A DNA stretch of 64,000 bases from Halomonas sp. LBP4 (GCF_003202205.1 NZ_PDOG01000003.1:339285-403284), one strand, 5' to 3'; numbered from the stretch's first letter, positions 25,888 through 34,845 are shown. Notes: generated by a model not told the origin, from the letters alone. Program-made: numbers and translations.

Positions 25888-27615
25888 TTGGCATCCGCCC
25901 AGCTGTCACTGAGTTATGGACAGGCCTTCGTGGCCCCGGACCTGCGCCGGCATCGCAGCTCGATGTCGGTCCGTGTTCCCGAGCAGGCGCTCCTGCGTGC
26001 CAAGGGGGCCTGTGCGGTGATCAGCGACTCCACCTCGCGCAACGCCATCGCCAAGCAGGCGGGCGACCTCAGCGTTCGTAGCTTCCTGGCGGACTATATC
26101 TCGACCCCCGACCACTGGGACGTCAAGACCTCGGCCACCCGGGTGCTGCGCGCCCTCAACGGCTGGTGCTACAGCCAGAGCCAGCACCTCGAGGAGGGCA
26201 GCTATGTCTCCTCGCTCTCGGCCGTGGTCTACCGAGGCCGCGAGGCACACCTCTTCCATATGGGCGACACCCTGGTGTTCCGGCTGCGCGGCGCCGAGTT
26301 CGAGCAGCTCTCCCGCGATCATGTCACCGACCTGGGCGGCTATCGCTACCCCTCCCGGGCGCTCGGCATGGACAACAGCATCGACATCGACTACCTGCGC
26401 ATGCCCCTCAAGCAGGGCGACCTCTTCCTGTTCACCACCCAGGTGGCGCAGGGCACCCTGATGCCCTCGGAGTACGTGCAACTGATACGCCAGGACGCCA
26501 GCGACCTGGATGCCGCCTGCGAGCGCCTCGGCGAGGCGGCGGTCGCGCGGGCCCAGGAGCGCGGCTATGGTGCCGAGCAGTTCTGCTTCCAGCTGGTGCG
26601 CATCGATCAGCTGCCCGACGAGGAGCAGGACACGCCGGGACGGGTCTACGGTGACCTGCCGATTCCCCCGGAGCTCGCCCCCGGCGAGCGCCTGGACGGC
26701 CTGGAGGTGCAGGCGGTGCTGTCGCGTACCGCCCAGTCGCGGGTCTATCGCGTGCGCGACGTGCACACCGAGCGGGAGATGGTGATGAAGGCGCCGAGCC
26801 CCGAGCTCTCGAACCGCAACGCCTACCTGGAGCACTTCCTGCTCCAGCAGTGGGTGGTGGAGCGGGTCAAGTCGCCCTTCGTGGTGCGCATCATGGAGTC
26901 CTCGCGGCCGCGCCACTATCTCTACTACCTGATGGCCTACGTGGAGGGCGAGACCCTGACCGAGTGGGCGCGCCGGCATCCCCAGGCGAGCCTGGTGCAG
27001 CGCCTGGATATCGCCAACCAGCTCGGCAAGGCGGTACAGGCACTGCACCACCGCGACCTGCTGCACCAGCAGATCCATCCCGGCAACGTGCTGATCGACA
27101 CCCATGGCCAGGTGGTGCTGACCGATTTCAGCGCCTGCCACCTGCGCGACGTGGACGGTCACAAGCGTTCCCGGGAACTGGTGCGCCAGGTGGGGCTCAC
27201 CGAGCACAGCGCCCCGGAGTACGCCCTCGACGACTCGGTGGGGCGGCGCAGCGACCAGTACTCCTTTGCCTCCACCGTCTACTGGCTGTTGACCGGCGAG
27301 CTGCCCTACGCCCTGGCCCCCAACCGGTTGCGCGGCCACACCGACCTGGAGCAGCTCGCCTATCGCAGTGCCCGCACCCTCAATCCCGAGGTGACGCCGG
27401 TGCTTGACGACGCCCTGCGCCGGGCCCTGGACCCGCAGCGCTCGCTGCGCTACCGGCGCATGTCGGAGTTCCTGCATGCCCTGCGCCAGCCGCTGGGCGC
27501 CGAGCGCGACGGCTCGCGCACCAGCCCGCGGGTGCTGCGCGAGCCGGCCCGTTTCTGGCAGGGGGTGGCCGGTATCCTGCTGCTGTTGCTGGTGCTGTCC
27601 TGGCTATTGCGCTGA
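25888..27615 (+). CDS. PP2C-like/protein kinase-like fusion with degenerate active sites
   Basis: A 575-residue fusion: a PP2C-type domain (about 1-240), a Ser/Thr-kinase-like domain (about 265-535) and one C-terminal membrane helix (FWQGVAGILLLLLVLSWLLR). It matches the bifunctional kinase/phosphatase family. Several key residues are missing. In the PP2C part, DG is D47-S48, the late metal motif DG is T184-Q185 and the final DN is E230-Q231; only D127 (MGDT) looks normal. In the kinase part, the catalytic HRD reads HQQ (393-395), the catalytic Lys is H397, DFG is DFS and no Gly-rich loop is seen, while K301, N400 and APE (442-444) remain. It starts at TTG with GAGGAGAG upstream. Probably a membrane-tethered scaffold; that is inference. 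Confidence 0.85.
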   Translation: MASAQLSLSYGQAFVAPDLRRHRSSMSVRVPEQALLRAKGACAVISDSTSRNAIAKQAGDLSVRSFLADYISTPDHWDVKTSATRVLRALNGWCYSQSQHLEEGSYVSSLSAVVYRGREAHLFHMGDTLVFRLRGAEFEQLSRDHVTDLGGYRYPSRALGMDNSIDIDYLRMPLKQGDLFLFTTQVAQGTLMPSEYVQLIRQDASDLDAACERLGEAAVARAQERGYGAEQFCFQLVRIDQLPDEEQDTPGRVYGDLPIPPELAPGERLDGLEVQAVLSRTAQSRVYRVRDVHTEREMVMKAPSPELSNRNAYLEHFLLQQWVVERVKSPFVVRIMESSRPRHYLYYLMAYVEGETLTEWARRHPQASLVQRLDIANQLGKAVQALHHRDLLHQQIHPGNVLIDTHGQVVLTDFSACHLRDVDGHKRSRELVRQVGLTEHSAPEYALDDSVGRRSDQYSFASTVYWLLTGELPYALAPNRLRGHTDLEQLAYRSARTLNPEVTPVLDDALRRALDPQRSLRYRRMSEFLHALRQPLGAERDGSRTSPRVLREPARFWQGVAGILLLLLVLSWLLR

Positions 27616-27968
27616 TCCCGCGTGCACTGATGCAGGCGCCGAAGCCGCCCCTATGGGGTCAGACCCTGCCGAATCCCCACATTTTTCTCGACGTTGATAG
27701 CTTGTTCGCCGAAGAAGGCTCCGAGGCTGCCCCTATGGGGTCAGACCCAGCCAAGTCGCGAAGCCCGTCATGGTGCGTCTTGCGAGCGGATTCGACGCCG
27801 CCGGGGTCTGACCCCATAGGGACCGGCAGCGCTGGCAACCTGCCACCCACCCATACCCAACGCATTGATAATGCAGAAATATTTCCGGGGAGTCCTCAGG
27901 GTCTGACCCCCTAGGGCACGAGCCACGAGCCACGACCAGCTCGTAGCTCGAGGCCCGATGCTCGCTGC
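27616..27968. repeat. REP/BIME-like cluster of four GGGGTCAGACCC palindromes
   Basis: A 353-base gap between convergent genes. The motif CCCCTATGGGGTCAGACCC occurs at 27648-27666 and 27730-27748. Its reverse complement occurs at 27804-27821 (one mismatch at the end) and in a slightly changed form at 27899-27916. Two copies face each way, 74-95 bases apart. The core GGGTCAGACCC/GGGTCTGACCC is near-palindromic. Related strings accompany REP-associated tyrosine transposases in other proteobacteria, but none is present here. The end (27917-27960) has GAGCCACGAGCCACGA-like low-complexity sequence. Confidence 0.7.
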
Positions 27969-29228
27969 CTAGAGCTTGAACTCGGGCAGCTTGCGCTCGA
28001 CCTTGGCGCGCTTGAGGCGGGCGACCTTCGGCAGGCCGTTCTCGAACGGCGGGAAGTCCTCGCCCTGGATCAGCGGCGAGAGGTACTGGCGACACGCCTC
28101 GGTGATGCCGAAGCCGTCCTCGCGGATGAAGTCGTGGGGCATGAACTTCTCGCGATTGGCGACCTCGGCCAGCGGGGCGGCCTCGATGCGCCACTGGTAG
28201 GGGGCGTCACCGATGCGCTGGATCGTCGGCATCATGGCGTTCTTGCCGTCGAGGGCCAGTTCCACGGCCTTCTCGCCGACGGCGTAGGCCTGCTCCACGT
28301 CGGTCTTGGCCGCCAGGTGGCGGGCGGCGCGCTGCAGGTAGTCGGCCACCGCCCAGTGGTACTTGTAGCCCAGGTCCTGCTTGACCATGCCGGCCAGCGT
28401 CGGCGCCACGCCGCCCAGCTGGCGGTGGCCGAAGACGTCGGTGTTGCCGGAGTCGGCGAGGAAGGTGCCGTCCTCGTAGCGGGCGCCCTCGGAGACCACG
28501 ATCACGCAGTAGCCGTACTTCTGCACCGCCTCCTCGACCCGGGCCATCACCGCGGCGCGGTCGAAGGGCACCTCGGGGAAGATCACCAGGTGGGGGGGCT
28601 CGCCCTCGCCGTTGCCGGCCAGGGCGCCGGCGGCGGCGATCCAGCCGGCATGGCGGCCCATCACCTCGAGCACGAAGACCTTGGTGGAGGTGGCGCACAT
28701 CGACTCGATGTCCAGCGAGGCCTCCAGGGTGGAGGTGGCGATGTACTTGGCCACGCTGCCGAAGCCCGGGCAGTTGTCGGTGATCGGCAGGTCGTTGTCG
28801 ATGGTCTTGGGCACGTGGATGGCGGTGAGGGGATAGCCCAGCCGCTCGGAGAGCTGCGAGACCTTGAGGCAGGTGTCGGCGCTGTCGCCGCCGCCATTGT
28901 AGAAGAAGTAGCGGATGTCGTGGGCCTTGAAGACCTCGATCAGGCGCTCGTACTGGGCGCGGTGGCTCTCGATGTCCTTGAGCTTGTAGCGACAGGAGCC
29001 GAAGGCGCCGCCCGGGGTGTGGCGCAGCGCGGCGATGGTCTCGTCGGACTCCTGGCTCACGTCGATCAGATCCTCGGTCAGGGCGCCGATGATGCCGTTG
29101 TGGCCGGCATAGACCTTGCCGATGCGCTCCGGGTGGCGGCGGCAGGCCTCGATCACGCCGCAGGCGCTGGCATTGATCACGGCGGTGACGCCGCCGGACT
29201 GGGCGTAGAAGGCGTTGTGCTGGGCCAT
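27969..29228 (-). CDS. pfp: PPi-dependent 6-phosphofructokinase
   Basis: A 419-residue PfkA-superfamily enzyme. The start AFYAQSGGVTAVINASACG and MGRHAGWIAAAGAL are typical. The substrate motif is PKTIDND, with Lys in place of the Gly of ATP-dependent enzymes. The nucleotide site reads GGGDS, with Asp at the position that excludes ATP (PPi enzymes usually read GGDDS). Both point to pyrophosphate as phosphoryl donor. The reaction is reversible and serves glycolysis or gluconeogenesis. The ATG of MAQHNAF was chosen from family starts; longer frames lack a ribosome site. Confidence 0.92.
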   Translation of the reverse strand: MAQHNAFYAQSGGVTAVINASACGVIEACRRHPERIGKVYAGHNGIIGALTEDLIDVSQESDETIAALRHTPGGAFGSCRYKLKDIESHRAQYERLIEVFKAHDIRYFFYNGGGDSADTCLKVSQLSERLGYPLTAIHVPKTIDNDLPITDNCPGFGSVAKYIATSTLEASLDIESMCATSTKVFVLEVMGRHAGWIAAAGALAGNGEGEPPHLVIFPEVPFDRAAVMARVEEAVQKYGYCVIVVSEGARYEDGTFLADSGNTDVFGHRQLGGVAPTLAGMVKQDLGYKYHWAVADYLQRAARHLAAKTDVEQAYAVGEKAVELALDGKNAMMPTIQRIGDAPYQWRIEAAPLAEVANREKFMPHDFIREDGFGITEACRQYLSPLIQGEDFPPFENGLPKVARLKRAKVERKLPEFKL

Positions 29229-29257
29229 GGGGGCTTTCCTGCTCCTGGGTAGCGTCC

Positions 29258-29313
29258 AGGAATCACTGAATAGAGGGTCGGGCGACCGCACGCCGTTCTA
29301 TTCAGTGATTCCT
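29258..29313. repeat. 56-base palindrome with 17-bp arms between pfp and mpl
   Basis: AGGAATCACTGAATAGA (29258-29274) and TCTATTCAGTGATTCCT (29297-29313) pair perfectly around 22 bases that contain GGTCGGGCGACC. The arm shares GGAA-CACTGA with the ends of the element at 10262, so it may be a very short relative. It lies in a divergent promoter region, so it is not a terminator for either neighbour. The rest of 29229-29502 shows no gene. Confidence 0.55.
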
Positions 29314-29502
29314 TCGGGGGTTTGAATTTGAAAGAGTCTGATTCTAGCCGAAAGTAGCAGGGGCTGCATCTGCCGCGGCGTGGCGCCCAAACGCGCTTGT
29401 GTCCCGCCCGCGACGGTGCCCGCTGGAGCGTGCCGCGGGCGCCATGCTAGTCTCCCGTGACCGCGCCGCGGCCCGCGGCGGCACGATGCAGTCGGAGACA
29501 GC

Positions 29503-30894
29503 ATGCACCTTCACATTCTCGGCATCTGCGGCACCTTCATGGGCAGCCTGGCGCTACTGGCCCGCGAACTGGGCATCACGGTCAGCGGCTCGGATGCCCA
29601 TGTCTATCCGCCCATGAGTACCCAGCTCGAGGAGGCCGGCATCCGTCTGGCCGAGGGCTATGCGGCCGCCAATCTTGTGCCGCGCCCCGACCTGGTGGTG
29701 GTCGGCAACGCCCTCTCCCGGGGTAACCCCGAGGTGGAGGCGGTGCTCGACCGGGGGCTACCCTATGTCTCGGGGCCCCAGTGGCTCGCCGAGCATGTCC
29801 TGGCCGGGCGGCGGGTGATCGCCGTGGCCGGGACCCACGGCAAGACCACCACGGCGAGCCTGCTGGCCTGGCTGCTGGAGTCCGCCGGCCTGATGCCGGG
29901 CTTCCTGATCGGCGGGGTGCCGCGCAACTTCGGCGTCTCGGCACGCCTCGGGGCCCATGATGCACCCTTCGTGGTCGAGGCCGACGAGTACGACACGGCG
30001 TTCTTCGACAAGCGTTCCAAGTTCGTCCACTACCGTCCCGAGATCGCCATCCTCGGCAATCTCGAGTTCGACCACGCGGACATCTTTCCCGACCTCGCCG
30101 CCATCGAGCGGCAGTTCCACCACCTGGTGCGCACCGTGCCCGGGCGCGGCCGGCTGCTGGTGGCCGACGGCGAGCCGGCGCTGGGCCGGGTGCTCGAGCA
30201 GGGCTGCTGGACGCCGGTGGTCCGCTTCGGCAGCGAGGCGGCCAGTCCCTGGCGGCTGGAACTCGAGCGCGAGGACGCCTCGCGCTTCCGGGTGATCCAT
30301 CAGGAGGGCCAGGGTGAGGAAAGCGTCGACGAGGACGCCGTGGTCGATTGGCCGCTGACCGGAGCCTACAACGCCCGCAACGCCCTGGCCGCGCTGGCGG
30401 CAGCGCACGCCTGCGGGGTCGACCTGGCGCGGGGCTGTGCGGCGCTGTCGCGCTTCGAGTCCCCCCGTCGGCGCCAGGAGCTGCGCGGCGAGGTGGCCGG
30501 AATCCAGGTGATCGACGACTTCGCCCACCACCCCACGGCCATCGCCGCCACCCTGGAGGGGCTGCGCGCCGCCACCGCCCGCGGCCGGCTGCTGGCGGTG
30601 ATCGAGCCGCGCTCCAACACCATGCGCCTGGGCACCCTGCGCGATCGCCTCGCCGCGAGCATCGGCGCCGCCGACGCCGCCTTCTGGTACCAGCCGCCGG
30701 GGCTCGACTGGTCGCTGGCGCCGCTGCTCGCGGCGAGCCCCGTGGCGGCCCAGCTGCACGAGGACCTCGACGCCCTGGTCGATGCCCTGGTGACCGAGGC
30801 GCGGCCGCTCGATCGCATCGTGGTGATGTCCAACGGCGATTTCGGCGGCATCCACGAGAAGCTGCTGGCCGCCCTGGAGGCCGCTCATGGCTGA
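29503..30894 (+). CDS. mpl: UDP-MurNAc:L-Ala-gamma-D-Glu-meso-DAP ligase
   Basis: Mpl reattaches recycled murein tripeptide to UDP-MurNAc. The 463-residue Mur ligase begins [22 protein letters not shown], has the P-loop [17 protein letters not shown] near residue 109, the family's [21 protein letters not shown], and [14 protein letters not shown] in the C-terminal domain. ubiX overlaps its 3' end by 8 bases. Confidence 0.96.
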   Translation: MHLHILGICGTFMGSLALLARELGITVSGSDAHVYPPMSTQLEEAGIRLAEGYAAANLVPRPDLVVVGNALSRGNPEVEAVLDRGLPYVSGPQWLAEHVLAGRRVIAVAGTHGKTTTASLLAWLLESAGLMPGFLIGGVPRNFGVSARLGAHDAPFVVEADEYDTAFFDKRSKFVHYRPEIAILGNLEFDHADIFPDLAAIERQFHHLVRTVPGRGRLLVADGEPALGRVLEQGCWTPVVRFGSEAASPWRLELEREDASRFRVIHQEGQGEESVDEDAVVDWPLTGAYNARNALAALAAAHACGVDLARGCAALSRFESPRRRQELRGEVAGIQVIDDFAHHPTAIAATLEGLRAATARGRLLAVIEPRSNTMRLGTLRDRLAASIGAADAAFWYQPPGLDWSLAPLLAASPVAAQLHEDLDALVDALVTEARPLDRIVVMSNGDFGGIHEKLLAALEAAHG

Positions 30895-31519
30895 CCGCCT
30901 GCACGAACCGGTGACGGTGGCCATCACCGGAGCCTCCGGGGCCCAGTACGGCCTGCGCCTGATCGAGGCCCTGGTGGCGGCCGACCATGCCGTGTGGGTG
31001 ATGGTCTCCAAGGCCGCTCATCTAGTGATCAGTACCGAGACCGACATCGACCTGCCGGCCCGCCCGCAGCGGCTGGCCGAGGTGCTGGCCGAGCGCACCG
31101 GCGCGGCTTCCGGCCAGATCCGCTGCTTCGGCCGCGAGGACTGGATGGCGCCGGTGGCGTCGGGGTCGGGGGCACCCTCGGCGATGGTGATCTGTCCCTG
31201 CTCCACCGGCACCCTCTCGGCGGTGGCCACCGGCGCCAGCAACAACCTGATCGAGCGGGCCGCCGACGTGGCGCTCAAGGAGCGTCGCCGGCTGATCCTG
31301 GTGCCCCGGGAAACGCCCTTCTCGGCGATCCATCTCGAGCACATGCTGAGCCTGACCCGCATGGGGGCGGTGATCCTGCCGGCGGCGCCGGGGTTCTACC
31401 ATCAGCCGAAGCGCATCGACGACCTGGTCGACTTCATCGTCGCGCGCATCCTCAACCAACTGGGGATAGAACACCGCCTGATGCCGCGCTGGGGTGACCC
31501 GGCTTCGCCGGGAGCTTGA
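30887..31519 (+). CDS. ubiX: Flavin prenyltransferase UbiX
   Basis: UbiX makes the prenylated FMN cofactor needed by the UbiD decarboxylase in ubiquinone synthesis. The 210-residue flavoprotein contains [18 protein letters not shown], the [20 protein letters not shown] segment, [17 protein letters not shown] and [11 protein letters not shown], all characteristic. The mpl overlap implies coupled translation. The last residues (DPASPGA) run into GC-rich repeat sequence. Confidence 0.95.
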   Translation: MADRLHEPVTVAITGASGAQYGLRLIEALVAADHAVWVMVSKAAHLVISTETDIDLPARPQRLAEVLAERTGAASGQIRCFGREDWMAPVASGSGAPSAMVICPCSTGTLSAVATGASNNLIERAADVALKERRRLILVPRETPFSAIHLEHMLSLTRMGAVILPAAPGFYHQPKRIDDLVDFIVARILNQLGIEHRLMPRWGDPASPGA

Positions 31520-31620
31520 AGAGCCGGGCTTCGCCCGGGGCTGTAAGCCTTAAGCTATAAGCTGGAAGAAACCCCTTGATCTGGACGCTGGTGGCGACAT
31601 ACTGCCTTCCAGCTTCCAGC
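31520..31620. repeat. Hairpin and AAGCTGGAAG inverted repeat between convergent genes
   Basis: CCGGGC/GCCCGG (31524-31538) is a terminator-like hairpin after ubiX. AGCTGGAAG (31560-31568) and CTTCCAGCT (31606-31614) form an inverted repeat related in sequence to the stretch after gabD. Confidence 0.45.
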
Positions 31621-33024
31621 TCAGACGGGTGGTAGCCAGGCCACCCGGGCGCTGATCAGCATCAGCGAGGCGGCGCCGAGCCACCACCAGGGACAGGGGG
31701 CGAGAGATGCATGGGGCTTCTGCTGCCAGGCCAGGTGCACCAGGGCGCAGACCACCAGGCCGAGCAGGGCGCCGCCGACCAGGTCGCTGAGCCAGTGCAC
31801 GCCGATCACCAGCCGCGAGAGCGCCATGGGAACGACGAGCAGAATCGCCCCCCAGTAGACCCAGTGGCGCTGTCGGTGGGGCAGTTCCCGGGCGATGAAG
31901 GCGGCGGCCAGGCCGGCCACGACCACGGCGGTGGAGGCATGGGCACTGGGATAGGCCAGGGAGCCGGTCAGGTAGTCCGGTGCATCGGGGCGGTCGCGAC
32001 CGACCAGCGCCTTGCCCAGGGTGTTGAGCAGGGCGATGCCGCCGAGCCCGGCCGCGATGTGCAGAAAGGCCGCCAGATGGCGCTTCCACAGCAGCCAGAG
32101 GCCCCAGGGCAGCACCAGGGCCAGTACCCCGTAGGTGTCGCCGACTCGTGCGAGCGCCTGGCCGACATCCGCCAGGGCGGGGGAGGCCAAGGCCGTGAAG
32201 AGGGCGTTGACGCGCAGGTCCATCTCCAGGGGGCCATGCTGCTGGATCACCATCAGCGTCCAGCCCGAGAGGGTGCCCAGGGCGAGGATCAGCAGCAGCC
32301 AGCTGGCCAGCGGCACCTCGCCCTGTCCCCGCCAGCTCTGGGCCAGCCAGAAGCGCCGCATCACCGGATGGCGCCGCGCGCCGTTGGCCGCCAGGCGATA
32401 GAGGCGCCCGGTGCGGGTGACCTGCTGGCGTAGCCAGGAGAACACCACCGCCAGCGCCACCAGCAGCACGGCCAGGGCGATCAACCAGGTCTCGATGCCC
32501 TCCGGCAGGTCCAGCAGCTGTTGCCAGGTGCGCCCCAGTAGATAGCCGGGCAGCACATAGGCCGGGGCCCACAGGACCGCCGAGGCGACATTGGCCCAGA
32601 GGAAGGCACGAGGCGACATGTGCAGCATGCCGGCGATCACCGGTACCATCGGGCGTACCGGGCCGACGAAGCGGCCGAAGAACACCGACAGGCTGCCATA
32701 GCGCTGGAAGAAGCGGGCGCCCCGGGCCAGCCACTCCGGATGGTGCGAGAGGGGCCACAGGCGGGTGACCCTCTCGCGCTGGGTGTAGCCCAGCAGGAAG
32801 CTTGCGCCGTCACCCACCACGGCGCCGACCCAGGCGGCCGCGATGACCGTCGTCAGGGCGATCTCCTGGTGGCCGGCCAGGGAGGCGGCGGCGGTGATCA
32901 GCACCACGCCGGGCACCAGCAGACCGACCAGTGCCAGGGACTCCACCAGGGCGATGGCCGTGATGATCAGCAGCAGCAGGGTGGGGGGCGGGGTCAACTG
33001 GTAGAGGGTGTCGGCGAGGCTCAA
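31621..33024 (-). CDS. DedA family / PAP2 phosphatase fusion membrane protein (TTG start)
   Basis: A 467-residue integral membrane protein. The N-terminal half is a DedA/SNARE-associated domain (GDGASFLLGYTQRERV, FFGRFVGPVRPMVPVIAGM), implicated in lipid transport. The C-terminal half is a PAP2-type phosphatase with all three motifs: KALVGRDRP, PSAHAST and SRLVIGVHWLSD. It would act on lipid phosphates such as undecaprenyl-PP or phosphatidylglycerol-P. No ATG fits before the DedA part. TTG at 33024 has GGAG eight bases upstream. It is the third gene of an operon behind two membrane GGDEF-like genes, 29 bases away. Confidence 0.88.
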   Translation of the reverse strand: MSLADTLYQLTPPPTLLLLIITAIALVESLALVGLLVPGVVLITAAASLAGHQEIALTTVIAAAWVGAVVGDGASFLLGYTQRERVTRLWPLSHHPEWLARGARFFQRYGSLSVFFGRFVGPVRPMVPVIAGMLHMSPRAFLWANVASAVLWAPAYVLPGYLLGRTWQQLLDLPEGIETWLIALAVLLVALAVVFSWLRQQVTRTGRLYRLAANGARRHPVMRRFWLAQSWRGQGEVPLASWLLLILALGTLSGWTLMVIQQHGPLEMDLRVNALFTALASPALADVGQALARVGDTYGVLALVLPWGLWLLWKRHLAAFLHIAAGLGGIALLNTLGKALVGRDRPDAPDYLTGSLAYPSAHASTAVVVAGLAAAFIARELPHRQRHWVYWGAILLVVPMALSRLVIGVHWLSDLVGGALLGLVVCALVHLAWQQKPHASLAPCPWWWLGAASLMLISARVAWLPPV

Positions 33025-33053
33025 GAGGGCGCTCCGTGGTCGGCGGCAGGGGA

Positions 33054-33983
33054 TCAGATCTCGGCCAGGCGCTGGGTCCGGGCCTGCAGGCGCTGCTCGA
33101 AGTGCTCCGGTGTCTCCCGCGGCTGCAGCAGACAGAGGGCCAGGCGGGTCTCGATCGGGCCGGTCTCCAGCAGCACCGTCCGCTGCAGCGACTGTTCGAG
33201 GCGCTGGCACACCAGCATGGCGCCGTTCTCGCTGGTGTCGGGCAGCACCAGCCAGAAGTCGGCCTGTCTCTCCCGGCCCAGCAGGTCGTGGTCGCGGCAG
33301 CGCTTGTCGACCTCGATGCAGACGGCGTCGAGCAGGGCCTGACGCGCCCTGGGGCCGAACTGCTCGCCGGCCATGTCGAGCTGAGGCAGGTGGAGCAGCA
33401 GCACCACCAGGCGCTGATCCAGCAGTTCGGCGCGTTCGCACTCGCTGCGCAGCCGATCGTGCAGGGTCTCGCGGTTGATGGCGGAGCATTCCGGGTCACG
33501 GGGGTCGGTGGCCCGCAACAGCGCCTGCTGACGCAGGAATTCCCAGGGCGTCAGGCCGGCCACCACGATCAGCGCCAGGTAGCTCAGCGTCAGGTCGCGA
33601 TCGAGATGCTCCCCGCCGACCAGGATCAGCCAGACCGGTACCAGCATGACGTTGAGCAGCATGGCCGGCCCCAGTGGCAGCAGCAGCAGGGTGAGCACCG
33701 CCGGCAGGCCCAGCCACAGCGGTGCCAGCGAGGCCTGCTGCGGCAGCTCCACGGCGATCAACAGGTAGCCGCAGATCAGCACCAGGTAGGCCGACAGTCG
33801 GGCATGGTCGTCCTGGCCCAGGCGCAGCAGGGCCGCGAGCAGCATCAGCGGGGTCAGCAGCACGGGGAGCAGGATGCTCGGATAGTCACCCATCAGGTAG
33901 AGCCACAGGGCATGGCCCAACAGCAGCAGGGCACCGGTGCCGTAGACCAGGGCGTGCAGTCGGGCGGCGCGGGGTTCAATCAT
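33054..33983 (-). CDS. Membrane protein with degenerate GGDEF-like domain (A)
   Basis: 309 residues: about six hydrophobic helices (residues 8-160), then a cytoplasmic domain resembling diguanylate cyclases (ELLDQRLVVLLLHLPQLD, DLLGRERQADFWLVLPDTSENGA). The signature GGDEF is replaced by RQADF, so c-di-GMP synthesis is not expected and no RxxD inhibition site is evident. It overlaps the upstream gene by 8 bases, suggesting equal expression of two membrane partners. The cyclase relationship is my reading of the pattern; a distant nucleotidyl-cyclase fold is the best guess. Confidence 0.65.
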   Translation of the reverse strand: MIEPRAARLHALVYGTGALLLLGHALWLYLMGDYPSILLPVLLTPLMLLAALLRLGQDDHARLSAYLVLICGYLLIAVELPQQASLAPLWLGLPAVLTLLLLPLGPAMLLNVMLVPVWLILVGGEHLDRDLTLSYLALIVVAGLTPWEFLRQQALLRATDPRDPECSAINRETLHDRLRSECERAELLDQRLVVLLLHLPQLDMAGEQFGPRARQALLDAVCIEVDKRCRDHDLLGRERQADFWLVLPDTSENGAMLVCQRLEQSLQRTVLLETGPIETRLALCLLQPRETPEHFEQRLQARTQRLAEI

Positions 33984-34845
33984 GCTCCAGCTCCCGGATT
34001 ACGGTCATGGGGCTGTGCTGTCGTTCCAGGGCGCGGCACTCGTCGTCGAGCGATTCGACCCGGGGCAGGGCGGCGACGCGCAGTCGGGCAGGCGTGTCGA
34101 GGGCCTTCAGCAGGCGGTCGCGGCGCTGCTCGGCCTGCTCGGCGTCGCGGCTGAGCAGCAGGGTGGCCAGGGTGCGTCGGTCGAGACGGTAGCAGTTCTC
34201 GAAGCTGCGGGTGAACCGACAGAGCCGGCGGGCCAGAGGCCAGAGCTGGCCGGGGGAGGTCCGGAGTAGCAAGAGTTCGGCATGCACGCCCTCGCGCCGG
34301 GCGCGGACCCGCTCGCGCACCAGGTCGTGAGAGAGCTGGCTCCGGGGCCAGAGACGCAGCCCCGGGATCAGGCGCATGCGGCGACGGGCCGGGCCGCGCA
34401 GCGGCTGCAGCTCACGGCTGCGGACCAGGCCGAGGAGCAACAGGCCGGCCAGTACCAGTCCCGAGAGGGCGGCCTGCTCCAGGCTCATCCTGTCCTGCAG
34501 CGACCACCAGGTCAGGCCGGCGAGCAGGACGTTGAGCCCCGTCATCCAGGCGGGTTGGGGCAGCATGATCAGCACCGCCCAGGCCCACAACCAGATCAGG
34601 TAACGCTCGGGGGCCACCCACAGCAGGGCGGCCAGCAACAGGCTGGGCAGCAGTTGCCACGGCACCATGGCCGGGCGGCGATGGCTGAACTCCAGCAGCG
34701 CGGCGGTCACGCCGAGCCAGCCCGTCGCCAGCCACAGGAGTAGCGCCTCGGGGAGGGTGGGCGCGGCGGGGGCCAGCAGTGCCAGCAACAGGGCCGCGGC
34801 CAGCAGGTTGCCCCGCAGCAGGCCGATTTTGTACTTGCTCTGCAT
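33976..34845 (-). CDS. Membrane protein with degenerate GGDEF-like domain (B)
   Basis: 289 residues: a short basic start (MQSKYKIGLLRGN), five or six hydrophobic helices to about residue 140, and a cytoplasmic region (HAELLLLRTSPGQLW, FENCYRLDRRTLATLLLSRD) with the beta-alpha pattern of a GGDEF domain but DRRTL where GGDEF would be. It is the first gene of the operon and divergent from proA. The 98-base divergent region contains TATAAC/TATACT on the two strands near 34883-34890, a shared -10 area. Confidence 0.6.
   Translation of the reverse strand: MQSKYKIGLLRGNLLAAALLLALLAPAAPTLPEALLLWLATGWLGVTAALLEFSHRRPAMVPWQLLPSLLLAALLWVAPERYLIWLWAWAVLIMLPQPAWMTGLNVLLAGLTWWSLQDRMSLEQAALSGLVLAGLLLLGLVRSRELQPLRGPARRRMRLIPGLRLWPRSQLSHDLVRERVRARREGVHAELLLLRTSPGQLWPLARRLCRFTRSFENCYRLDRRTLATLLLSRDAEQAEQRRDRLLKALDTPARLRVAALPRVESLDDECRALERQHSPMTVIRELEHD

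Noticed and set aside
27616..27968. CRISPR-like array in the repeated GGGGTCAGACCC region
   Set aside because: The copies are palindromic, in mixed orientation and unevenly spaced; no cas genes are nearby.
29258..29313. The 56-base palindrome as a terminator
   Set aside because: It lies between divergent genes, upstream of both.
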